A DNA stretch of 64,000 bases from SZUA-309 sp965232595. Lineage in GTDB: Bacteria; Pseudomonadota; Gammaproteobacteria; Pseudomonadales; Azotimanducaceae. Below, one piece after another: positions 9,510-17,161 of the stretch. The stretch spans positions 496,001-560,000 of the forward strand of contig OZ246983.1 of assembly GCA_965232595.1 (NCBI GenBank). Reading direction: 5' to 3'. The first letter of the stretch is position 1; each line of letters starts with the position of its first letter. The notes below the pieces were generated by a model. That model had not been told where the DNA came from. It ran no database searches and saw only the letters and a list, made by a program, of their open reading frames with translations. The position numbers were made by a program, and so were the translations under genes.

Positions 9510-10652
9510 ATGGCCGAGACATTCATGGCTCACCCGGAGCTCCGGCATCCGTTCGAGCCGAAACCCGTTCATCCGGAAGGTGCCGCCACCGTTCTCTATC
9601 CGGGCAGTCGGCATACGCTCGAGCAGGCGGGCAGCGGCGAGCAGCTGCTGGTGAGCGCAGATGAACTCGAGGCCATCACCGGCTTCGAGCTGAAACCGGA
9701 AGGCGCCTGTCTGGGCGAGCTCTGTTACCCCCTGCCGGATGGCATGCTGCTGGAAGAAGACGGGCAGACCCGCCTGGACCTGCCAGCCTTCGCCGATCAC
9801 ATCGGCCAGCCCTACGTGGCAGATCACGAAGCAAGGGTCTGGAGTTTTGCCGAGGTGCCTGCCAAGCGGGAGAGCCTGCTGGTGGACGCCATGGCGCCGG
9901 ACTTCGAGCTCACCGACCGCCAGGGCAACGTGGTCAGCCGGGCGGACCTGAAAGGCAAGAAAGCACTGATCGTCACCTGGTCGTCCTGGTGAGGCTGCTT
10001 CATGGACGTGCCCGTGTGGCAACGTATCTATGAAGAGATTAACGACCCGAAATTCGTGCTGATCTGCGTCGCGGAAGACACCGGCGGCGAGGCGGCAGCG
10101 GGCCCCATTTTCGATGCTGCCCAGCCCACCTACGTGCAGGTGGTGGACGAGAATCACGTGGTCAGCAGCCTGTTCAACTTCGTCAACGTGCCGTCCGCGG
10201 TCTGGATCGACGAAGAAGGCCGGATCGTGCGCATCGACGAGGGCACCTACTCAAAAACCCACGAGTTCGGCGAGGGCGAGCAGAAGATTTCCTTCGGCAA
10301 CGACGTCTACGCACCGGCGCTGAAAGACTGGATCGAAAACGGCTCGGCCAGCAGGCACGTGCAGTCGGCAGCTGAGGTGAGCGGCAACATCCGTTCGTTC
10401 AGCGACGATCAGCTGAAAGCCGATGCGGCGTTCCGGCTCGGCAACCTGTTTCGAGCGCACGGCGCGGCGGCCAAGGCCGATCAGTACTGGAACCTTGCGG
10501 AAGAGCTGAATCCGGACAGCATCAACTTCTTCCGCCAGAACCTGACGCTGACCGAAGAAGGATCCGCTGGAGCGACCTTCCAGCAGCGGATGTTCGAGTA
10601 CGTGTCCGAAGGCAAGCCCTGGTACCGGCCGCTGGACATCGACGCCGACTGA
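9510..10652 (+). CDS. thioredoxin-fold selenoprotein with UGA-encoded Sec (U-G-C motif)
   Basis: Two open frames, 9510-9989 and 9993-10652, are in the same frame and separated only by TGA at 9990-9992. Read as selenocysteine (residue 161) this gives one 380-residue protein. Residues 135-170 form a TlpA/ResA/AhpC-like redox core: MAPDFELTDRQGNVVSRADL, then ALIVTWSSW-U-GCFMDVPVWQ. U sits where thioredoxin-like proteins carry their catalytic Cys, two residues before Cys163. VNVPSAVWIDEEGRIVR downstream supplies the cis-Pro segment. A SECIS-like hairpin follows the UGA. Start 9510 has AGAGAGG upstream; an in-frame ATG at 9483 is an alternative. No signal peptide is seen, so it is probably cytoplasmic. 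The C-terminus (LGNLFRAHGAAAKADQYWNLA) is TPR-like. Confidence 0.85.
9990..10024 (+). promoter_or_regulatory. UGA(Sec) codon with bacterial-SECIS-like hairpin
   Basis: TGA at 9990-9992 is followed after 20 bases by a loop CGTGT (10013-10017) that contains GU. It is closed by the stem CGTGCC (10007-10012) paired with GGCAACG (10018-10024) with one bulged A; A10006 can also pair with T10025. Spacing, loop size and a G within the first two loop bases agree with the known rules for bacterial SECIS elements bound by SelB. The hairpin lies inside the coding sequence, as expected in bacteria. Confidence 0.7.
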
Positions 10653-10657
10653 CAAAG

Positions 10658-10681
10658 CGCTGGCCCGGCAACGGGCCAGCG
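10658..10681 (+). terminator. GC-rich hairpin after the selenoprotein gene
   Basis: A perfect 10-bp stem, CGCTGGCCCG paired with CGGGCCAGCG, encloses a GCAA tetraloop. It begins 6 bases after the TGA stop of the selenoprotein gene. There is no T run after it (AATAGGCTGAG follows), so it may act as a transcript-end stabiliser or weak terminator rather than a classical intrinsic terminator. The sulfatase gene starts 37 bases later. Confidence 0.6.
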
Positions 10682-10717
10682 AATAGGCTGAGGGCACGAG
10701 CCAGTCGAGGACTTCCC

Positions 10718-12148
10718 GTGCCCAACCGTCCGAACATTCTCTTCATCTTCGCCGACCAGCATCGTCACGATGCGCTCGGCTGCGCCGGCAATCGGCTGAT
10801 CGAAACGCCGAACCTCGACAGCCTGGCGGCGTCCGGCATCCGCTTCGAAAACGCCTGGTGCCAATCGCCGATCTGCCAACCCTCCCGCGCCGCGCTGATT
10901 ACCGGCCGCTACCCGCACGAGCTCGGCGTGATGCGGAACTTCGGCCCGGACATGGACGACGCCTGGCCAACCTTCATGAAGGGGCTTCAGCAGGTCGGTT
11001 ACCGGGCGGCGAATATCGGCAAAACCCACTACTACGCTGAGGGCCTGGCCGAGCCTGACCAGGACGTGGACATGCGCGAGCATGGACCGCGGGTGGCGGC
11101 ATTCGGTTTCGATCACGTGGTTGAGGAGTTCGACCGCTACGTGCACGCGCTGGATGGCGTGCGCACGCACTACACCGAGTACCTCAAAGAGGAAGGGGTC
11201 TATGAGGCCTACCGGGCGCAGATTCGCTCGATCTGGCGCCTCACCGAGCGGCACTGGGACGGGATCACCAGCCCCTTGAGCAAAGAACAGGACCTCACCA
11301 GCTACCTCACCCGGCAGGCGCAATCCTGGCTTGCCAGCCAGACGGACGAGCAGCCGTTTTTCCTGCAGCTGTCCTACGTGCAGCCGCACGTGCCGCTGAT
11401 GGGCGACCCGGACTGGGCCGCGCACTATCAGGACGTGATGATCCCTCGAGGGCCGTCCGCGGATGCCCAGCCCACCGAGCCTGTCTGGCAGGACTACCTG
11501 TCCTGGTGCGGCCATCACGCAAATGCGCATCTGCTCAGCGACGACTACGTGCTGAACGGCGCGCGGCAGTACTACGCGATGATCTCGCTGATCGACGAGT
11601 GCATCGGCCAGCTGATCGAGCAGCTGGCGGCGAGCGGCATGCTCGACAACACCTGGATCGTCTACAGCTCGGACCACGGCGAGATGCTCGGCGATCACGG
11701 CCTGATGGCGAAGTTCAACTTCTACCGCAGCTCGGTGCAGGTGCCGCTGATCGTCCGGCCGCCCGGCGGTTGCGAAGGCGCCACAACCGATGCGCTCGCC
11801 GCACTCGTGGACGTGGGTCCCACCCTGCTGGACGTCGCTAACGCGCCAGCGTTGCCGGACGCAAGCGGTCGTTCCCTGCTGCCGACAATTTCCGGCGCCG
11901 AGCACGGCAGGGAGTCGCTGTTCAGCGAGATTCAGAAGCAGTCGCGCAAGCCTGAGCCGCCCACGTTCCGGGCCGTTCGCGACCAGCGTTACCGACTGAC
12001 CCTGGAAACCAGCAGCAACACACCGTGCGAGCTGTTCGATCTCCAGGAGGATCCGGAAGAGCGGTTCAACCGGCTCGGCGACCCCAGCCTGGCAGCCCGG
12101 CAAGCCGAGCTCACGGAGCAGCTGCGGGCGTGCGTCGGCCAGGATTGA
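10718..12148 (+). CDS. sulfatase-like hydrolase
   Basis: A 476-residue member of the sulfatase branch of the alkaline phosphatase superfamily. The metal-site start is PNILFIFADQHRHDALG. The activation motif C-Q-P-S-R-A-A-L-I-T-G-R begins at Cys53, the residue converted to formylglycine in active sulfatases. The second metal site is SDHGEMLGDHGLMAK near residue 325. The C-terminal ELFDLQEDPEERFNRL is also typical. It would hydrolyse a sulfate ester, or possibly a phosphonate or phosphodiester; the substrate is unknown. No signal peptide is seen. The start is GTG, with GAGGA upstream. A second sulfatase is at 62102-63631. Confidence 0.9.
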   Translation: MPNRPNILFIFADQHRHDALGCAGNRLIETPNLDSLAASGIRFENAWCQSPICQPSRAALITGRYPHELGVMRNFGPDMDDAWPTFMKGLQQVGYRAANIGKTHYYAEGLAEPDQDVDMREHGPRVAAFGFDHVVEEFDRYVHALDGVRTHYTEYLKEEGVYEAYRAQIRSIWRLTERHWDGITSPLSKEQDLTSYLTRQAQSWLASQTDEQPFFLQLSYVQPHVPLMGDPDWAAHYQDVMIPRGPSADAQPTEPVWQDYLSWCGHHANAHLLSDDYVLNGARQYYAMISLIDECIGQLIEQLAASGMLDNTWIVYSSDHGEMLGDHGLMAKFNFYRSSVQVPLIVRPPGGCEGATTDALAALVDVGPTLLDVANAPALPDASGRSLLPTISGAEHGRESLFSEIQKQSRKPEPPTFRAVRDQRYRLTLETSSNTPCELFDLQEDPEERFNRLGDPSLAARQAELTEQLRACVGQD

Positions 12149-12185
12149 GTTAAAGTGGAGCTTCCTTTGGGAGGGAGCGACCACC

Positions 12186-13025
12186 ATGACCGGCACGATC
12201 ACAGGACCGTGGCGCCAGCCTACGAATACCTCTGCTGACGAGAAGGGCGGCATCCACGACGACGACACGGCCCAGGATCTGGGATTTCAGGGCGGCACCA
12301 TCGCCGGCTCCATCCACATGGAGCAGTTCCCGCCGCTGCTCGTCGAGCACTTCGGCGAAGCGTGGTGGTCCCGGGGCGGCATGTCGCTCTACTTCAGGCA
12401 CGCCACGGTCGACCACGAACCCGTTCGCTGCCTGCTGGAGCCGACCGCGGAAAACCGGGCCCGGATCTGGATGGAGAACGAAGCCGGCGATCTGGTGATG
12501 GAAGGCTCTGCTTCCCTCGGCGAAGACGACGAGTCGGAGGTCAAGAAGCGGCTGGCAGCCATCCGGGCGCCTGGCGATCTGCGCATGATGGCGGACGTAA
12601 ACATCGGCGAGCCTTCGCCGCCGTGCCCGGTGCAGATCCCTGAGCAGAGCATCGACGAGCGGCTGGCCGTGATCACCGAGCCTATGGACTGTTATCGGGA
12701 CCCTGCCCGCTACGGCGGCCGGGTAGCACCCGTTGCACCCTTCGTGCACGCGTTCCGGGGCGTGGAGCCACACGTCATCCCGGTCCGCGGGCCGTACGTT
12801 GGCCTGTTCGGCTCCATCGAGATTCAGTACCTGGACGGGCCGGTAGTCGCCGGCCGTGACTACGTGGCGCAGGGGGAAGTGGTTGCGCTATCCGACAGCC
12901 CGAAAACCGAAATCGTCTGGTACACGGCCACCTTGAGCGATCCGGCCTCGGGCGCGGCGGTCGCCCGCATGACGAAGATGGACCGGCTGATGAAAGATGC
13001 CTCACCGCTGTGGACGGCTGCTTGA
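12186..13025 (+). CDS. hotdog-fold (MaoC-like) protein
   Basis: A 279-residue protein with two hotdog-like halves. The first carries DDDTAQDLGFQGGTIAGSIHMEQFPPLLVEHFGEAWW, which corresponds to the MaoC segment around the substrate-binding helix (GG-x-I-AGS). The second half ends with VVAGRDYVAQGEVVALSDSPKTEIVWY and a final strand typical of thioesterase/hydratase folds. The canonical catalytic Asp-His pair is not obvious, so it may be a thioesterase, a hydratase or a binding protein. GGGAGGGAGCG precedes the ATG. It follows the sulfatase by 37 bases and precedes the amine-dehydrogenase-like heavy chain by 14 bases. Confidence 0.7.
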   Translation: MTGTITGPWRQPTNTSADEKGGIHDDDTAQDLGFQGGTIAGSIHMEQFPPLLVEHFGEAWWSRGGMSLYFRHATVDHEPVRCLLEPTAENRARIWMENEAGDLVMEGSASLGEDDESEVKKRLAAIRAPGDLRMMADVNIGEPSPPCPVQIPEQSIDERLAVITEPMDCYRDPARYGGRVAPVAPFVHAFRGVEPHVIPVRGPYVGLFGSIEIQYLDGPVVAGRDYVAQGEVVALSDSPKTEIVWYTATLSDPASGAAVARMTKMDRLMKDASPLWTAA

Positions 13026-13039
13026 AGGGGGACGCCACC

Positions 13040-14197
13040 ATGAATCACTTATCAAAACTGCTGGCGATGGGGCTGCTTGCGCTGCTCGCCGCTCAGGCTC
13101 ACGCCCAGTTCGAACCGGAGGCGGTAGGCGTCGTGGAGACGCTGCCTGCCGACTATCCGGATCACTGGCTGATGGCGCACGACGGAGCCTTTCCCTATCT
13201 GCTCGAGGGCCGGGTGCACGTGATCGATCCGCTGGCCGAGACCTTGAGCGGGCAGGTCAAAGGCATCCTCACGGCCAGTTTCTTCGGCGCTTACACCCGC
13301 AGCCGAACCCGCAACGAGCACTACGTGGTGGAGTCGTTCTTCGCCCGCGGCGGCCGCGGCGGCGAGCGCAAGGACTTCGTCACCATCTGGGATCCGGCGA
13401 CGCTCAGCGTAATGGCAGAGGTCGAGATACCGGCGAAACGCGTCTCCGGCATGCCGAAAACGACCATGGTCGGGCTGCTGGGCGGCGAGCGGTTCCTGGC
13501 CGTCTACAACTTCACCCCGGCCCAGTCCGTGTCCATTGTCGACCTGGAGAAGCGCACGTTCGTGGGCGAGATCATGACCCCGGGCTGCGGCTTCATCGTG
13601 CCCACCGGTGAGCGCAGCTTCACCTCGCTGTGCTCGAACGGCACCCTGCTGACCAGCCATCTGGATGCGGACGGCAACCTGGAAGGCAGCAGCAGAACCG
13701 ATCAGTGGTTCGACGCCAACGACGATCCGATCTTCGAGACGCCGGCCATCCTCGACGGCGTTGCCTACTTCCCCACCTTCACCGGCGAGGTGCTGCCGGT
13801 GGACGTCAGCGGTCGTGAGGTGCAGGCCGGGGCGCGCTGGTCACTGGCAGCGACGGAAGAGGAAAAATCCTGGCGCCCTGGCGGCGCGCGGCTGATCCTC
13901 ACCGACAGCGCCGGCACCGGCTACATCCTGATGCATCCGCAGGGTGGTGAAGGCACCCACAAGAACGGCGGCGGCGAGGTCTGGGTTTACGACCTGGCGA
14001 GGGGGGAGCGTCTGGGCCGCATCGCGCTGGAGAACTGGGGGCTCAGCCTCGGCACCTCCGGGACGGGTGATGGCCGCCTGCTCTTCGTCACCAACATCGA
14101 GATGGGCATCGACGTCTACTCGCTGCCGGATGGCAGCTACATGAAGACGCTGACCAGCGGCGGCCTGCTGCCGATCATGCTGTACGGCGCGCACTGA
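13040..14197 (+). CDS. methylamine/aromatic amine dehydrogenase heavy chain-like protein
   Basis: The 385-residue protein has a Sec signal (MNHLSKLLAMGLLALLAAQAHA) and a beta-propeller body resembling the large subunit (MauB/AauB) of TTQ amine dehydrogenases. Family-like stretches include RVHVIDPLAETLSGQVKGIL, FFARGGRGGERKDFVTIWDPATL, GEIMTPGCGFIVPTG, and HPQGGEGTHKNGGGEVWVYDL, where the last matches the conserved H-K-x-G-G-x-E-V-W segment. The heavy chain holds the light chain and shapes the entry channel in the periplasm. The light chain gene follows by 11 bases. The start at 13040 fits GAAGGGGG upstream and a proper signal peptide; the upstream in-frame ATG is less likely. Confidence 0.88.
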   Translation: MNHLSKLLAMGLLALLAAQAHAQFEPEAVGVVETLPADYPDHWLMAHDGAFPYLLEGRVHVIDPLAETLSGQVKGILTASFFGAYTRSRTRNEHYVVESFFARGGRGGERKDFVTIWDPATLSVMAEVEIPAKRVSGMPKTTMVGLLGGERFLAVYNFTPAQSVSIVDLEKRTFVGEIMTPGCGFIVPTGERSFTSLCSNGTLLTSHLDADGNLEGSSRTDQWFDANDDPIFETPAILDGVAYFPTFTGEVLPVDVSGREVQAGARWSLAATEEEKSWRPGGARLILTDSAGTGYILMHPQGGEGTHKNGGGEVWVYDLARGERLGRIALENWGLSLGTSGTGDGRLLFVTNIEMGIDVYSLPDGSYMKTLTSGGLLPIMLYGAH

Positions 14198-14208
14198 AGG
14201 AGAGCACC

Positions 14209-14742
14209 ATGAGCAAATCAGACAACCTGATCGACAAGTTCTCCGAGCGTCTCTCCCGGGGTATGGCCCGGCGCACGTCGCGGCGCAGCCTGTTCGGCCT
14301 GCTCGGCGCCGGCCTGGTCGGCACCGCCAGCCTGCCGCTGCTGCCGGTCGCCCGGGCGGCCGGTGGCGGCAACCCGCAACGGGCCGACGTGCCCGATCCC
14401 GGCGACGACACCAGCTGCGAGTACTGGCGCTACTGCGCCATCGACGGTTTCCTCTGCACCTGTTGCGGCGGCAGCGTCAACAGCTGCCCACCGGGCACCG
14501 AGATGTCGCCGATCACCTGGATCGGCACCTGCCGCAACCCGGAGGATGGCCTGAACTACGTCATCTCCTACAACGACTGCTGCGGCAAGTCGGCCTGCGG
14601 CAACTGCATGTGCAACACCAATCAGGGCGACCGGCCCATGTACAACCCGCCGAAGAGCAACGACATCAACTGGTGCCTGGGCACCGAAAGCACGGTGTAT
14701 CACTGCTCGACGGCGATCATCGTCGGCCTGTCGGTGGAGTAA
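14209..14742 (+). CDS. methylamine/aromatic amine dehydrogenase light chain-like protein (TTQ subunit)
   Basis: This 177-residue protein resembles MauA, which oxidises primary amines using tryptophan tryptophylquinone made from two of its own Trp residues. A Tat-type leader (RRTSRRSLFGLLGAGLVG) precedes a very Cys-rich domain starting CEYWRYCAIDGFLCTCC. Trp104 (TWIGTC) and Trp155 (NDINWCLG) correspond to Trp57 and Trp108 of the Paracoccus enzyme, with the same spacing of 51 residues. Fourteen Cys are visible, against twelve as I recall for Paracoccus MauA, so an extra disulfide is possible. The heavy chain lies upstream and a c-type cytochrome downstream. mauD, mauE and mauG homologues are not present nearby. 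Confidence 0.92.
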   Translation: MSKSDNLIDKFSERLSRGMARRTSRRSLFGLLGAGLVGTASLPLLPVARAAGGGNPQRADVPDPGDDTSCEYWRYCAIDGFLCTCCGGSVNSCPPGTEMSPITWIGTCRNPEDGLNYVISYNDCCGKSACGNCMCNTNQGDRPMYNPPKSNDINWCLGTESTVYHCSTAIIVGLSVE

Positions 14743-14746
14743 CCGC

Positions 14747-15211
14747 GTGCCGCGCTCGGGCCTGACGGCGGCAGCCTTCGGCATGGTGCTCAGCCTGATC
14801 TTCGGCGCTGCTCTGGCGGTCGAGCCGGCGCCCGGCGTCAGCGAGCCGGCCCGGGCCCAGTTCAACTACATGATGCACTGCCAGGGGTGTCATGGCCCGC
14901 ACGGCACCGGCACTACGGACGGCGCTGTGCCCACCATGCAGGGGTTTCTGGGTAACTTCCTGAAGGTCGACCAGGGCCGGGAGTTCCTGGTCCGGGTGCC
15001 TGGCTCCGCCAACGCCGACCTGTCCGATGCGGCGCTGGCCGAGGTGCTGAACTGGCTGCTGCCGCGCATCTCCGCCGCCCAGATTCCCCGGGACTTCCGT
15101 CCCTACAGCGAGTCGGAGGTGGCCGAGTGGCGCGGTGAACCGCTGCTCGACGTGTCGGGCATGCGTCAGACGCTGATCGGCCGGATGGCCGAACTCGGCA
15201 TCCACGAGTAG
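14747..15211 (+). CDS. c-type cytochrome, likely electron acceptor of the amine dehydrogenase
   Basis: A 154-residue secreted monohaem protein. The leader FGMVLSLIFGAALA is followed at about residue 45 by the haem-attachment site MHCQGCHGPHG (CXXCH). The axial Met may lie in VPTMQGFLG. It starts with GTG only 4 bases after the light-chain stop, so translation is probably coupled. In known methylamine dehydrogenase clusters a blue copper protein or cytochrome c takes electrons from TTQ, and this gene fills that place. An internal ATG about 12 codons later is an alternative start that still leaves a signal peptide. Confidence 0.88.
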   Translation: MPRSGLTAAAFGMVLSLIFGAALAVEPAPGVSEPARAQFNYMMHCQGCHGPHGTGTTDGAVPTMQGFLGNFLKVDQGREFLVRVPGSANADLSDAALAEVLNWLLPRISAAQIPRDFRPYSESEVAEWRGEPLLDVSGMRQTLIGRMAELGIHE

Positions 15212-15224
15212 GCTCGGCCGCCGC

Positions 15225-16496
15225 TCAGCTCTTCTTGCCGAATTCCGGTGAGTCCGGGAAGGCGCTGCCACCTCTGAAGTAGCCTTCCGGGATCAGCAGG
15301 CCGCGCACCAGCATGGACAGCGGGCTCGCCTCCTCCGTGAGGTGGACGGCCACTGCCTGCAGCGCCTCGCCAAGCGCGGTGCTGCCGAAGATCCAGTCGT
15401 TCAGCGCCGCGTGGTTCGGCGCGCCGGGGCCGGGCTGGGCGGCAATGGCCTCGTGGTAGAAAGTCCGCAGATCGTCGGCCAGATGGCGCACGAGCACCGG
15501 CATGTCGAACTGCCATTGGATGCCCTCCTCCGGCGGCTCGCTCAGGTTTCCTGTTTCGGCGATGCTGCCGAGCGCTCGCGCCACGGCCTCGACCTGATCC
15601 GGTGTGGCGCCGGTCACCCCGAACAGCGTCCGCCCACGGCTGGCCCGGGTCTCCGCCGACCAGGGCGCCAGCCGCGTCACCTCGGCAACCAGCCGAGCGC
15701 TGATCGAGTCGTCAGTGGCGACGGGGAAACTCACCGGGCAGACCCACTCTCCCGCTTCGGCTTCCGCCGGAGCTTCCACCGGGTAGTCCTCAATCGTCGG
15801 TTCCGTCGCCGTGGCCAGCATGCCGAGCGCGGCCCGGATCACCTCTTTCTGAAACTCGGGATCTTCCGCACTGCCGAACGGACGGCCGAGGGCAAAGGGC
15901 ACCCACAGCGCCCGCGGCGGCCGGACCGATTCGCTTTGCTCGCGAATCAGGCTGATCGAAGCGGTCGCCACGCCGGCGCGCTCGATGAAGTTCGCCAGAG
16001 CGCCCACGGCGCCCGTGCAGATGGGTCAGACAGGCACCAGCAGCGCCACATCCACCTCATCGGCTGCCAACAGCCGGCCGACCTCCTCGCCCGCCGCGGC
16101 CAGGGCCTGATGGTTCGGCTGCGCGCCCATGAAGGAGTAGTGCCAGCTCGAGACGCCGCCGATCTCACCGTCCGCCGCCATCTCGCGCAGCCGATCCAGG
16201 GGAAACCAGATGTTCGGGTCCTGCTGGAACGCGCTGCGATCGAAGTTGCTGCTGATGTGGGAAACCACCACATCGGCGAAGTCCACATCTCCTGGCAGCA
16301 GCCGGTAGTCGACGGCACCGGGGTTGAAGGGCGCATCCGAGCGCCGATGCAGACCGGCCGTGGAGACGATGGCAACGGTGGACGCAGCAAGCGGCTTCGG
16401 GGTGATCCAGGGCGCCGGATCCACCGGCTGCATGGCTTCGGCGCGGGCTCGCATGTGCGTTGCTTCCGCTTCGTGCAGATCCGACAGTCGAACCAT
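15225..16496 (-). CDS. glycine/sarcosine/betaine reductase selenoprotein B family protein, UGA-encoded Sec
   Basis: The frame 16496-16029 and the frame 16025-15225 are identical in phase and interrupted only by TGA at 16028-16026. Read as Sec157 this gives a 423-residue protein. The joint sequence runs DVALLVPV-U-PICTGAVGALANFIE, a U-x-x-C redox motif matching the GrdB/PrdB-like family. The N-terminal part AIVSTAGLHRRSDAPF and DVVVSHISSNFDRSAFQQD, and the C-terminal RPPRALWVPFALGRPFG, are also typical. In anaerobes GrdB cleaves glycine or betaine; the role of these shorter aerobic relatives is unknown. It overlaps the upstream M15-like gene by one base and ends the LLM operon. A SECIS-like hairpin follows the UGA. 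Confidence 0.88.
15998..16028 (-). promoter_or_regulatory. UGA(Sec) codon with bacterial-SECIS-like hairpin
   Basis: Reading the minus strand, TGA (16028-16026) is followed after 18 bases by a GTG loop (16007-16005). The loop is closed by a 7-bp stem: GGGCGCC (16014-16008) with GGCGCTC (16004-15998), including one G-U pair. Distance, short loop and loop G/U fit bacterial SECIS rules and resemble the hairpin at 9990-10024. Confidence 0.68.
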
Positions 16497-17137
16497 CAGT
16501 GATTGTCCTCGTGGTTGTTCAGCCAGGCGCGGTAAGCGGGCTCGTGTGAGCCGGCAAAGTTGTCCCAGCCGGTGCGGGTGAGGATGCCTTTTTTACCCGT
16601 CGCCGGGTTCGGCATCTGCGCCGCAATGGTCTGCTCGGGCACCGCGCCCGAGTACCAGTTGATGTTGAAGGCCGCGAGCTTCGGGTAGAAGGTGATCTCC
16701 CTGAATCCGGGCACATGATCCCTGATCCACCAGGCTAGGGCCGGCCAGTCGCCCGTCTGCTCGTAGTAGTCGACGAAACTGTTCACCACCACACAGGCGG
16801 TGGCGCCCAGGTTGCCGTCCTCATCCTTCAGGTCCCAGATGTGCCGGCCGCGGTTGTAGTCGTTGGCGGCACAGTTGTAGCCCTTCTCATTGCCGATCCG
16901 GTTCACTTCCGGCGAGCGGTAGGCGGAGCGAATGCTGACCTTGCCAAGCGCCGCCTGGATCGGCTCCAGCACGTGCAGGCAGAGCCCCCTGCCCGCTTCG
17001 AGCGCCAGCTCCGGATCCACCGGCACGTTCATCAGGCCTTCGACCTGCGCCACCTCGGAGTGCAGGAAGTCGCGAAAGAAGAAATTCGGCGACAGCCGCA
17101 CGCGGCCAAGCGTTTCCAGGGATCTGAGGCTCGTCAT
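16496..17137 (-). CDS. peptidase M15-like protein, possibly degenerate
   Basis: This 213-residue protein resembles the D-Ala-D-Ala carboxypeptidase/M15 fold: LSPNFFFRDFLHSE (as in LSPHFTLxEF), then LCLHVLEPIQAALGKVSIRSAYRSPEVNRIGNEKG, then RGRHIWDLKDEDGNLGATA. Family members bind zinc with His, Asp and a final His. The final metal position seems to read NINWY rather than HxxY, so catalysis is doubtful. No signal peptide is seen. The gene sits between the LLM oxidoreductase (24-base gap) and the selenoprotein gene (ATGA overlap), which suggests translational coupling with both. Its role in that operon is unknown. Confidence 0.6.
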   Translation of the reverse strand: MTSLRSLETLGRVRLSPNFFFRDFLHSEVAQVEGLMNVPVDPELALEAGRGLCLHVLEPIQAALGKVSIRSAYRSPEVNRIGNEKGYNCAANDYNRGRHIWDLKDEDGNLGATACVVVNSFVDYYEQTGDWPALAWWIRDHVPGFREITFYPKLAAFNINWYSGAVPEQTIAAQMPNPATGKKGILTRTGWDNFAGSHEPAYRAWLNNHEDNH

Positions 17138-17161
17138 CAGCCTATGCGTTCCCGCGCGCGC

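Noticed and set aside
9990..9992. TGA as a true stop or sequencing error splitting a thioredoxin-like gene
   Set aside because: The phase is kept, the UGA is at the catalytic position, a SECIS-like hairpin follows, and a second selenoprotein is present in the window. It remains to be confirmed by finding Sec genes.
10481..12268. 595-codon minus-strand open frame
   Set aside because: It lies wholly opposite the sulfatase and the selenoprotein tail and shows no family motif; high GC produces long antisense frames here.
16026..16028. Nonsense mutation making the GrdB-like gene a pseudogene
   Set aside because: Both halves are intact in one phase, the family is known to use U at this site, and a SECIS-like hairpin follows.
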